Source: Syntrophomonadaceae bacterium | Lineage (GTDB): Bacteria > Bacillota_D > Dethiobacteria > DTU022 > UBA8154 | Direction of reading: 5' to 3' | Length of the DNA: 5,735 bases | Assembly: GCA_007120815.1 (NCBI GenBank) | Contig: SKMY01000212.1 | Span: forward strand, 1-5,735 | In this document: one piece after another, positions 1-5,735 of the stretch | Position numbering within the stretch: the stretch's first letter is position 1 | Layout of the letters: each line of letters begins with the position of its first letter | Notes under the pieces: generated by a model | What the model was told of the DNA's origin: nothing | Seen by the model: the letters and a program-made list of their open reading frames with translations, nothing else | The model's database searches: none | Position numbers and translations under genes: made by a program

Positions 1-1
1 G

Positions 2-1135
2 GCAAAGGCACAGGACGTCGAGTTTACGGACCTGAGGTCTCACGCCGCTGTGCTGATGGAGCATACGTCGGGAAAGGTCATATTCGCTCAAAATGCTGAA
101 GAACCCCTTCCCCCGGCCAGCCTGACAAAAGTCATGACCTTGCTGCTGGTTTATGAGGCGCTGGCAGAAGGTAGAATATCCTGGGATGAGCGGGTTACCA
201 TAAGCGAAAGCGCCTGGGCGACAGGCGGTTCCCAAATGTTTTTGGAAATTGGGCAGCAGGTTCCTGTAAGTGAGCTGGTTACCGGCATCGCCACAATTTC
301 AGCCAACGACGCCTGTGTGGCCATATCGGAGCATTTATACGGCTCAGAGCAATTATTTGTCAGGGAAATGAACCGAAAGGCCCGCGACATGGGGTTGCCC
401 AACACCCATTTTGTGAACACATCAGGGCTTCCTGATCCGGAACACTATATCTCAGCCATGGACATGGCCAGGATAACCCATTATTTTATAACCCATTACC
501 CCGAAGCTTTGGAGCTCCACGCTGAAAAGGAGTTTACCTTTAATGAAATACTACAGTACAACCGAAACCCCCTGCTGGGACGATATCCGGGGGCTGACGG
601 GTTAAAAACCGGTCACACCAGGGACGCAGGATACTGCCTGGTAGGCACAGCCGCCCAAGACGGCATGCGTTTTATCACCGTGGTGATGAATTCGCCCAGC
701 AACACGGGGCGGTTGAACGATACGGAAACCATGCTGAACTATGCCTTCCGAAACTTCACCCTTCACCGGATTTTTGACCCGGGCGAAGTCGTTGAGTCTG
801 TGAAAGTTTCCGGAGGGGAAGAACGTTTCGTTGATGCAGTCGCGGACCGAGCCGTGGAAGTTGTGATCCCGTTTCTCCGGGAAGACGACGTAGAATACCA
901 GATCGAAACACCCCAGAGTATCCCGGCAAGAGTTGAAAAAGGGACACCTGCGGGTTACGTTGAGGTGTCCCTGGATGGCTATTTAACTGAAACCTTCCCT
1001 CTTTCCACGGCCAACGACGTCGAGCGGGCCGGGAGAATATCCCTGTTTTTTCGAGCCATTGGTGATTTCTTTGGAAACATATGGTGGACTTTTGTAGAAT
1101 GGCTGAAGAGTATTATCCCCCTCCCCATGGAATAG
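2..1135 (+). CDS. dacF: D-alanyl-D-alanine carboxypeptidase (PBP5/DacF-type, 5'-truncated)
   Basis: A serine-type D,D-carboxypeptidase (peptidase family S11) that trims the terminal D-Ala from peptidoglycan pentapeptides outside the cytoplasmic membrane. The reading frame is open from the left edge, and family-typical sequence (AKAQDVEFTDLRSHAAVLME) precedes the first possible start, a GTG at 50. The true start and Sec signal peptide therefore lie outside the window. Counting that GTG as residue 1, all three active-site motifs are present: SxxK as SLTK at 24-27 (nucleophile Ser24, general base Lys27), SxN as SAN at 84-86, and KTG at 186-188. A beta-rich PBP5 C-terminal domain follows at about 236-325. 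The tail (about 327-361) is aromatic and amphipathic (FFRAIGDFFGNIWW, then WLKSIIPLP), fitting the membrane-anchor helix of this family. Length with a signal peptide would be about 400 residues, closer to DacF than to the longer vegetative DacA. The symbol is by resemblance only; DacF itself is forespore-expressed in Bacillus, but expression here cannot be read because the promoter is outside the window. Confidence 0.93.
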   Translation, partial: AKAQDVEFTDLRSHAAVLMEHTSGKVIFAQNAEEPLPPASLTKVMTLLLVYEALAEGRISWDERVTISESAWATGGSQMFLEIGQQVPVSELVTGIATISANDACVAISEHLYGSEQLFVREMNRKARDMGLPNTHFVNTSGLPDPEHYISAMDMARITHYFITHYPEALELHAEKEFTFNEILQYNRNPLLGRYPGADGLKTGHTRDAGYCLVGTAAQDGMRFITVVMNSPSNTGRLNDTETMLNYAFRNFTLHRIFDPGEVVESVKVSGGEERFVDAVADRAVEVVIPFLREDDVEYQIETPQSIPARVEKGTPAGYVEVSLDGYLTETFPLSTANDVERAGRISLFFRAIGDFFGNIWWTFVEWLKSIIPLPME

Positions 1136-1155
1136 GTGTGTTTAGTGGGAGCCTC
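1136..1155. other. 20-base convergent junction between dacF and ppdK
   Basis: The rightward carboxypeptidase gene ends with TAG at 1133-1135 and the leftward ppdK ends with TAG at 1158-1156, leaving 20 bases. The only symmetry is a weak imperfect stem (GTG/CAC plus a few G-C pairs around GGGAGCCTCC, spilling into ppdK) without a T-run on either strand. I see no convincing intrinsic terminator, so the transcripts may overlap at their 3' ends or end by another mechanism. Confidence 0.6.
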
Positions 1156-3807
1156 CTACACTGTTCTCCCCAAGGCTGCTTGGGCTGCTGCCAGCCTGGC
1201 GACAGGCACCCTGAAAGGAGAGCAGCTCACGTAATCCAAGCCGAGGCTGTGGAAGAACTCGATAGAACTGGGATCGCCACCGTGTTCCCCGCATATTCCC
1301 GTTTTTAAAGTTGGCTTGTTTTTTCGCCCTTCATTAACCGCCTGGGTCATCAGGCTGCCTACTCCTTCCCGGTCCAGGACGGCAAAGGGGTTATCCGGCA
1401 GAATTTTCTGCTGGACATAAAAGGGCAGGAATTTCCCTTCGGCATCATCTCGGCTGAAGCCAAAGGTTGTCTGGGTTAAGTCGTTGGTGCCGAATGAAAA
1501 AAAGTCCGCCTGCCGGGCAATCTCCCCGGCCGTCACACAGGCCCGCGGCAACTCAATCATGGTTCCGATGGAGAAATGGAAGTAGACACCCGTCTCCTCC
1601 ATAACCTGCCCGGCCTCGGTCTCCACCACCTCCCGCATGATCTCCAGCTCGCGGACGTGCCCCACCAGGGGGATCATGATTTCCGGAAGGACATCGATGC
1701 CTTCTTTTTTTAATGTAACCACTGCCTGGCAGACCGCCCGGACCTGCATGCGATAGATCTCCGGGTAAACCAACCCCACCCGGCATCCCCGGTGCCCCAG
1801 CATGGGGTTAAATTCATTTAGGTTGCGCACCTTTCTCAACAGCCGTTCTTTTTCTTTTAATCCCGCCCCTTGTTCCTTTCGTTCCTTCAGGCAGGCAACC
1901 TCTACCACCAGCTCTTCGATATTGGGTAAAAACTCGTGCAGAGGCGGATCGAGCAGGCGAATGGTCACGGGCAGCCTGGCCATTTCTCGAAAGATTTTTT
2001 CAAAATCTTCTTGCTGAATGGGCAAAAGTTGGTTTAAAGCATCGGTGCGCTCTTCATAGTTTTCCGCCAGGATCATTTTCTGGACCAGGGGAAGGCGTTC
2101 GGCATCCATGAACATGTGCTCCGTGCGGCAGAGCCCGATCCCTTCGGCGCCGAATTCCCTGGCCTTTCGCGAGTCGTTTAAGGTATCGGCATTGGCCCGT
2201 ACCTGCAGCTTGCGTACGCCGTCAGCCCAAAAGAGCAGCTGCTTGAACTCCGGGCTTAACAAGGGTGGTATAAGAGGAACTTCCCCGGCGTACACACAGC
2301 CGCTGGTTCCGTCAATGGTAATAATTTCGCCTTCTTTGATCGTCTTGTTCCCCACCTGGAAAAAGGCGTTCTGGGAGTCAATTCTAAGGGCGTCGCAGCC
2401 GCTGATACAGGGTTTCCCCATGCCTCTGGCTACAACCGCAGCGTGGCTGGTCATCCCCCCCCGGCTGGTCAGCACCCCCTGGGCGGCTACAATGCCGTGA
2501 ATGTCATCGGGGGTGGTTTCGGAGCGCACCAGGATAACCTTTTGGCCGTCGAGCCCTTTCTTCTCCGCCACGTTGGCATCAAAAACTACCCGCCCCCAGG
2601 CTGCCCCCGGAGAAGCCGGCAGGCCTTTGGCCAGGGGTTCCGGTGTGTTTGACAGGTCAATCCTACGGTGTAATAGCTGGACAAGCTGGGAAGAGTCGAT
2701 ACGCAGTAGCGCTTCTTCCCTGGAGCATTTGCCCTCTTCGACCAGGTCAACGGCAATTTTCACCGCTGCCCCGGCTGAACGCTTCCCGGTGCGGGTCTGC
2801 AAAATGTACAGAACCCCTTTTTCTATGGTAAATTCGATATCCTGCATGTCGCCGTAGTGTTTTTCCAGGATATCACAGATCAAGGTAAACTGGCCATACA
2901 CTTTTGGATTTTTGTCGTGAAGGGTGGAAATGGGCAGGGGCGTGCGAGTGCCGGCCACTACGTCCTCTCCCTGGGCATCAAAGAGGATTTCCCCGTAGAG
3001 CTCTTTTTCTCCCGTGGAGGGGTTTCGGGTAAATGCCACCCCTGTGCCGCTGTCCTCCCCCATGTTCCCGAATACCATGGCCTGGATGGTGACGGCGGTT
3101 CCCAGGTCATCGGGTATGCGGTTCAGGCGGCGGTACACTACTGCCCTGTCGTTGTTCCAGGAGTCAAATACCGCGCGAACCGCCCCCAGGAGTTGTTCAT
3201 GGGGGTCTTGGGGGAACCCATAGCCGGGGGCTTCTCTTTTGACCACGTCTTTGTACTGCTGGACCAGTGTTTCCCAGCCTTCATCGGGGAGTTCTCTGGG
3301 GTTCTCAACTCCGTAAGTCTTTTTAACGCTGTCAAGTACGCGCTCAAAGTGGTAGTGCCCCACTTTCAAGACCACGTCGCTGTACATCTGCAGGAAGCGG
3401 CGGTAACAATCCAGGGCAAATCCCCTGTCACCGGTCTCCAGGGCCAGGGCTTCGACAGTTTTGTCGTTTAAGCCCAGGTTTAAAATGGTATCCATCATTC
3501 CGGGCATAGAGTGATAGGAGCCAGAACGCACCGATAGCAGCAGGGGGTTCACTTCTCCGCCAAAGGTTTTATTAGCCTGCTTCTCCAATTGTACAAGGGC
3601 CTGGAATATATCCTGCTTTAATCCTTCGGTAATCAATTCTCCGTGACGGTAGTAATCATTGCATGAATCTGTGGCAATCACAAAACCCGGGGGGACCGGT
3701 AGACCCAGGCGGGTCATTTCTGCCAGGTTGGCTCCTTTTCCACCCAGTACTTTCTTCATCCCCGCATTCCCTTCGGCGAACGTATAGACGGATTTACTTT
3801 GGCTCAT
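1156..3807 (-). CDS. ppdK: Pyruvate, phosphate dikinase (PPDK)
   Basis: Cytosolic enzyme for pyruvate + ATP + Pi <-> PEP + AMP + PPi. In anaerobes it serves gluconeogenesis or, in reverse, PPi-linked glycolysis. The 883-residue length is normal for the family (about 870-900). Domain order is complete. The N-terminal ATP-grasp nucleotide-binding region (about 1-340) has GGKGANLAEM at 22-31, SMPGMMDTILNLG at 100-112 and the EFTIEKGVLYILQTR block at 325-339. The central phosphohistidine domain has GGMTSHA at 450-456, with catalytic His455 and regulatory Thr453. The C-terminal PEP/pyruvate TIM barrel has Arg561 (CRTEHMF), Arg617 (TIRLLD), the IGTMIE block around 747-752, SFGTNDLTQ at 771-779 and catalytic Cys839 in GICGEHGGDP. 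His455, Arg561 and Arg617 carry the same numbers as I recall for the Clostridium symbiosum enzyme. The ATG at 3807 is supported by AAAGGAG ten bases upstream and by the normal N-terminus. The start lies inside the 3' end of the PSRP gene (14-base overlap), indicating one operon and probable translational coupling. No frameshift or missing key residue was seen. Confidence 0.98.
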   Translation of the reverse strand: MSQSKSVYTFAEGNAGMKKVLGGKGANLAEMTRLGLPVPPGFVIATDSCNDYYRHGELITEGLKQDIFQALVQLEKQANKTFGGEVNPLLLSVRSGSYHSMPGMMDTILNLGLNDKTVEALALETGDRGFALDCYRRFLQMYSDVVLKVGHYHFERVLDSVKKTYGVENPRELPDEGWETLVQQYKDVVKREAPGYGFPQDPHEQLLGAVRAVFDSWNNDRAVVYRRLNRIPDDLGTAVTIQAMVFGNMGEDSGTGVAFTRNPSTGEKELYGEILFDAQGEDVVAGTRTPLPISTLHDKNPKVYGQFTLICDILEKHYGDMQDIEFTIEKGVLYILQTRTGKRSAGAAVKIAVDLVEEGKCSREEALLRIDSSQLVQLLHRRIDLSNTPEPLAKGLPASPGAAWGRVVFDANVAEKKGLDGQKVILVRSETTPDDIHGIVAAQGVLTSRGGMTSHAAVVARGMGKPCISGCDALRIDSQNAFFQVGNKTIKEGEIITIDGTSGCVYAGEVPLIPPLLSPEFKQLLFWADGVRKLQVRANADTLNDSRKAREFGAEGIGLCRTEHMFMDAERLPLVQKMILAENYEERTDALNQLLPIQQEDFEKIFREMARLPVTIRLLDPPLHEFLPNIEELVVEVACLKERKEQGAGLKEKERLLRKVRNLNEFNPMLGHRGCRVGLVYPEIYRMQVRAVCQAVVTLKKEGIDVLPEIMIPLVGHVRELEIMREVVETEAGQVMEETGVYFHFSIGTMIELPRACVTAGEIARQADFFSFGTNDLTQTTFGFSRDDAEGKFLPFYVQQKILPDNPFAVLDREGVGSLMTQAVNEGRKNKPTLKTGICGEHGGDPSSIEFFHSLGLDYVSCSPFRVPVARLAAAQAALGRTV

Positions 3808-4624
3808 CCTTTTCTATCTCCTTTACCACGTGTAATACCTTGCTCGCCACTTCCTCAACGGCTTTGTTGGACACATCAAACACCGGACAGCTAAGCCTGC
3901 GCATGATCCGCCGGGCGTATTCCAGTTCTTCCAGGATCCGCTCCATGTTGGCATAATTGGCCTTGGCTTTCAGGCCCAGGGTGTTTAGTCGTTCCATGCG
4001 AATTTCCCGAAGGATCTCCGGATGGATGGTCAGGCCGACAATCCGGTTTTCGGGGATCCAGAACAGCTCCTGGGGCGGTTCCACTTCAGGGACAAGGGGT
4101 GAATTGGCTACTTTGAGTCTTCGGTGAGCCAGGTACATGCTCAGGGGGGTCTTGGATGTCCTGGAGACACCCACCAGCACCACGTCGGCCTGCAGAAGTC
4201 CTTTTGGATCCTTTCCATCATCGTGTTTGACGGCAAACTCAATGGCAGCGATTCGGCGAAAATATTCTTCATCCATGCGGCGGACCAGGCCCGGCTCCAG
4301 GCGGGGATCTGCCGGCATAATCTTTGAGAACGCTTCCAGCATCGGGCCTAAAACATCCACAATAGGGATATCGTACTTCGCGGCTTCCTGGAAAATAACC
4401 TGCCGGAGTTCAGGCATGACCAGGGTAAAGGCAATCATGCATTTCTCCCGGGAGGCTTCTTTTACCACCTGCTTTAAGCGTTCCGCACTGGTTAGAAAGG
4501 ATTCCTTTCGAATCGCAATATGTCCGGAATTAAACTGGCTGGCCACCGCGTTGACAACAAATTCTGCTGTTTCTCCGATAGAGTCTGAAATTATGTAGAC
4601 CTTCGGATCTTCTCGTTCCTGCAA
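3794..4624 (-). CDS. PPDK regulatory protein (PSRP, DUF299): bifunctional kinase/phosphotransferase
   Basis: Bifunctional regulator of PPDK. It inactivates the phospho-histidine form by ADP-dependent phosphorylation of a nearby threonine and reactivates it by Pi-dependent dephosphorylation, releasing PPi. The 276-residue length is standard for the family (about 270-280). Visible family blocks are YIISDSIGETAE at 10-21, the KHDDGK motif at 133-138, and a P-loop-like nucleotide site GVSRTSKTP at 152-160 (Lys158, Thr159). The C-terminal part has the usual NTLGLKAKANYAN and EEL.YAR segments (213-238). The start is a TTG at 4624-4622: no ATG or GTG lies in frame between it and the upstream in-frame TGA at 4645-4643, and the protein aligns with the family from the next few residues. 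A strong AGGAGGT precedes it at an unusually long 12 bases. The gene overlaps its target enzyme gene ppdK by 14 bases, which leaves little doubt that the partner is PPDK rather than PEP synthase. A related family member regulates PEP synthase in other bacteria. Confidence 0.96.
   Translation of the reverse strand: MQEREDPKVYIISDSIGETAEFVVNAVASQFNSGHIAIRKESFLTSAERLKQVVKEASREKCMIAFTLVMPELRQVIFQEAAKYDIPIVDVLGPMLEAFSKIMPADPRLEPGLVRRMDEEYFRRIAAIEFAVKHDDGKDPKGLLQADVVLVGVSRTSKTPLSMYLAHRRLKVANSPLVPEVEPPQELFWIPENRIVGLTIHPEILREIRMERLNTLGLKAKANYANMERILEELEYARRIMRRLSCPVFDVSNKAVEEVASKVLHVVKEIEKDEPK
3818..3824 (-). promoter_or_regulatory. Ribosome binding site of ppdK
   Basis: AAAGGAG on the minus strand, ten bases before the ATG at 3807, lying inside the last codons of the PSRP gene. 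It supports the ATG as the start and means ribosomes finishing PSRP pass directly over the ppdK initiation site. A second purine run (AAAAGG) sits immediately before the ATG but is too close to serve. Confidence 0.75.
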
Positions 4625-4636
4625 CGTGTAACAGAC

Positions 4637-4643
4637 ACCTCCT
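4637..4643 (-). promoter_or_regulatory. Shine-Dalgarno of the PSRP gene, with long spacing to a TTG start
   Basis: AGGAGGT on the minus strand is a near-perfect match to the anti-Shine-Dalgarno sequence, but 12 bases separate it from the TTG at 4624. The bases between can form a small hairpin (GTGT at 4638-4635 pairing with ACAC at 4629-4626, five-base loop). The hairpin would shorten the effective distance but would also take the last G and T of the Shine-Dalgarno. No other in-frame start is available nearby, so this site decides the TTG. Confidence 0.7.
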
Positions 4644-4670
4644 CAACAATTCCCTCTTTATTTTTTATTC

Positions 4671-4699
4671 ATATTCCACCTGGCAACAAAAAATCCTTT
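4671..4699 (-). promoter_or_regulatory. Putative sigma-H (Spo0H) promoter for PSRP-ppdK
   Basis: On the minus strand, AAAGGATTT (4699-4691) matches the sigma-H -35 pattern RnAGGAwww. GTGGAATAT (4679-4671) matches the -10 pattern RnnGAATww. The spacer between them is 11 bases, the spacing I recall for the Bacillus subtilis spoVG promoter, whose -35 and -10 elements are very similar. Transcription would begin around 4660-4666, about 20 bases before the Shine-Dalgarno. A sigma-A reading of the same stretch is poor (TTGTTG followed by an A-rich run with no TATAAT-like hexamer at 16-18 bases). This is a motif match only. If correct, the pair would be induced on entry into stationary phase or sporulation, independently of glyS. 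Confidence 0.5.
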
Positions 4700-4714
4700 A
4701 TTTAAATTGAGACA

Positions 4715-5735
4715 CTAGGAAGGAAAGACAATTTTCGAAAAATCGGCCAGGTTCAAATACAATCTCTGAAGACCCAGCAGCAAGGCCAGCCTGTTTTTGC
4801 GCAGGGCATCGTCCTCAACCATGACCAGGACGTCATCGAAAAACAAATCGATATGTTTTTTTAGGCCCGAGAGTAACGTCAGGGCACCCTCCAGGTCGTT
4901 TTCATCCAGAGCGTTTTTCAGCTGTGAGACGGCCGCCAGGTATTGTTTATAGAGGTTTTTTTCGGTGTTTTCCTGGAGCAGGTTTTCGTCTAGCGCCAGG
5001 CCGGGGTCTGCCTTCCCGGCCAGGTTGGCCAGCCGGATGTAGGCCGTTGCACAGTCGGCAAGGCGCTGGTCCCATCGCATTTCCTGGAGAAAATAAAGCC
5101 GTTTTTCAATGCCGGGCACCTGATCCAGGGGTGAATGCAAAACTGCTTCCACCACATCGTAATCCAGCCCCTTTTCCTGGAAGAAAAAACGGGCCCGATG
5201 CCATGTAAAATCGGTTATCTCATCGGTTATTTCATCGAGTTTGAGTCCATGGAGCCTTTCCTGGAAGAGTTCAAGGGCGCTGCGGATCAACAGCTTAAAT
5301 GAAACATTGATCCCGTGGTCCATTAAGACCTGGAGCAGCCCCAGCCCCTGCCGCCTCAAGGCATAGGGGTCCTGGGACCCCGAAGGGCGTATTCCAATGG
5401 CAAAGCATCCCACCAGGTGGTCGGCCTTGTCTGCAATAGACACCAGGGCGCCTGGAAGGGTCTCTGGAAGCTGATCCCCGGCAAACCGCGGCCGGTAGTG
5501 GTCCAGTATGGCCCGGGCCACTTCCGGGCTTTCACCCGATTTCCTGGCGTATTCCTGACCCATGATGCCCTGGAGCTCGGGAAATTCACCCACCATGTTT
5601 GTAACCAGGTCGGCCTTGCAAAGGTACGCCGCTCGATTGGCAGCTTTTATCTCTTCCGGTGTCATGCCCGGCACCTGATCGGACAGAAAGTCCACCAGGG
5701 CCATCATTCTTCGAATTTTTTCGTAGACAGTCCCC
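4715..5735 (-). CDS. glyS: Glycyl-tRNA synthetase beta subunit (C-terminal half, 5' part beyond right edge)
   Basis: Beta subunit of the bacterial alpha2beta2-type glycyl-tRNA synthetase, which charges tRNA-Gly; the alpha subunit (GlyQ) carries the aminoacylation core, and beta contributes tRNA recognition. The frame is open through the right edge. Codons before the first in-window ATG (5707) read GTVYEKIRR, which is family sequence, so that ATG is internal. About 340 of a usual 690 residues are present. Numbering from ATG 5707, visible blocks are KADLVTNMVGEFPELQG at 31-47 (HD-like domain), IADKADHLVG at 91-100, SGSQDPYALRRQGLGL at 109-124, and a C-terminal anticodon-binding region with FFDDVLVM at 289-296, RKNRLALL at 303-310 and the LADFSKIV end. 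A (DEIT)2 duplication occurs near residues 160-170. The stop is TAG at 4717-4715. glyQ would be expected just upstream, outside the window. Confidence 0.97.
   Translation of the reverse strand, partial: GTVYEKIRRMMALVDFLSDQVPGMTPEEIKAANRAAYLCKADLVTNMVGEFPELQGIMGQEYARKSGESPEVARAILDHYRPRFAGDQLPETLPGALVSIADKADHLVGCFAIGIRPSGSQDPYALRRQGLGLLQVLMDHGINVSFKLLIRSALELFQERLHGLKLDEITDEITDFTWHRARFFFQEKGLDYDVVEAVLHSPLDQVPGIEKRLYFLQEMRWDQRLADCATAYIRLANLAGKADPGLALDENLLQENTEKNLYKQYLAAVSQLKNALDENDLEGALTLLSGLKKHIDLFFDDVLVMVEDDALRKNRLALLLGLQRLYLNLADFSKIVFPS
5210..5233 (-). repeat. Two-copy 12-base tandem repeat inside glyS
   Basis: On the plus strand ATCGGTTATCTC is followed directly by ATCGGTTATTTC (one mismatch) and then a partial third copy, ATCG. 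On the coding strand this gives DEIT-DEIT-D in glyS. It is in frame and lies in a helical, length-variable linker of the family, so it is most simply a small slippage duplication. Confidence 0.6.

Larger units (their letters stand above)
4625..4714 (-). other. 90-base glyS-PSRP intergenic region
   Basis: This A+T-rich gap is the only sizeable non-coding stretch of the window. Reading leftward from the glyS stop, it holds an AATTTAAAT run, the candidate sigma-H promoter, an A-rich leader (AATAAAAAATAAAGAGGGAA) and the PSRP Shine-Dalgarno. There is no G+C-rich hairpin followed by a T-run after glyS, so read-through from the glycyl-tRNA synthetase genes into PSRP-ppdK is plausible. No small ORF, operator palindrome or riboswitch could be supported. 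Confidence 0.6.

Noticed and set aside
1031..1051. GGGA-GAATA-TCCC followed by six T's on the plus strand, terminator-like
   Set aside because: The stem is only 4 bp with an A+T-rich loop and lies about 85 bases inside the dacF coding region. It is too weak to call an intrinsic terminator.
1081..1308. 75-codon plus-strand frame bridging the end of dacF and the end of ppdK
   Set aside because: It overlaps two real genes in other frames, has a Cys/Pro-rich low-likelihood composition and no Shine-Dalgarno of note.
2857..3471. 204-codon open frame on the plus strand opposite ppdK
   Set aside because: It lies wholly antisense to a fully conserved part of ppdK, has no recognisable domain and no good ribosome binding site. 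Long antisense frames are expected opposite a gene of this composition.
4137..4598. 153-codon open frame on the plus strand opposite the PSRP gene
   Set aside because: Antisense shadow of a confidently identified gene; the protein is rich in Ser/Arg/Thr with no family signature.
4661..4690. Sigma-A promoter upstream of PSRP (TTGTTG with an A-rich -10)
   Set aside because: No TATAAT-like hexamer occurs at 16-18 bases from TTGTTG. The sigma-H reading of the same region fits both elements better.
4700..4710. AATTTAAAT palindrome just after the glyS stop as a possible operator
   Set aside because: It is short, purely A/T and of a kind expected by chance in an A+T-rich gap; no second copy was seen nearby.
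4715..5707. glyS starting at the ATG at 5707
   Set aside because: The frame continues upstream with family-typical residues (GTVYEKIRR) to the window edge, and the known protein is about twice as long. This ATG is internal.
1..5735. Novel defence, mobile or biosynthetic system
   Set aside because: All four reading frames belong to well-known core families and coding density leaves only about 110 non-coding bases. No inverted or direct repeat pairs, integrase or transposase sequence, CRISPR-like spacing or RNA gene was found on reading both strands.

Overview
The window is an ordinary-looking core-genome segment of moderate G+C from what is most likely an anaerobic, endospore-forming member of the Firmicutes, class Clostridia. 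A Peptococcaceae/Desulfotomaculum-like lineage is my guess. The evidence is the two-subunit type of glycyl-tRNA synthetase, the order glyS - PPDK regulatory protein - pyruvate,phosphate dikinase, a DacF-like D,D-carboxypeptidase, strong AGGAGG-type ribosome binding sites, and a sequence that fits the sporulation/transition-state sigma-H promoter consensus. The genus assignment is an inference from gene content and style, not from a database match.

Layout. From the left edge to 1135 (+) lies most of a penicillin-binding-protein-5-type D-alanyl-D-alanine carboxypeptidase, missing its signal peptide. It converges, across only 20 bases, on a leftward (-) gene set: ppdK (3807 to 1156), preceded and overlapped by 14 bases by the gene for its bifunctional regulator PSRP/DUF299 (4624 to 3794, TTG start). 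Upstream of that, after a 90-base gap, is the C-terminal half of glyS (right edge to 4715). The 90-base gap is the only non-coding stretch of any size. It holds a putative sigma-H promoter, a strong Shine-Dalgarno and no visible terminator.

How the genes work together. PPDK interconverts pyruvate + ATP + Pi with PEP + AMP + PPi, an energy-saving route used by many anaerobes. PSRP switches PPDK off by ADP-dependent phosphorylation of a threonine two residues before the catalytic histidine, and switches it on again by Pi-dependent dephosphorylation. Both target residues (Thr453, His455) are present here, so the pair looks intact. glyS is a translation gene that probably shares some read-through transcription with the pair. 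The carboxypeptidase belongs to a separate, opposing unit concerned with peptidoglycan.

No RNA genes, mobile elements, CRISPR arrays or phage-like genes were seen, and no novel multi-gene system is evident. The most interesting signals are regulatory: the candidate sigma-H promoter in front of PSRP-ppdK, the TTG start with a long Shine-Dalgarno spacing, the 14-base overlap, and the very tight convergent junction without a recognisable terminator.
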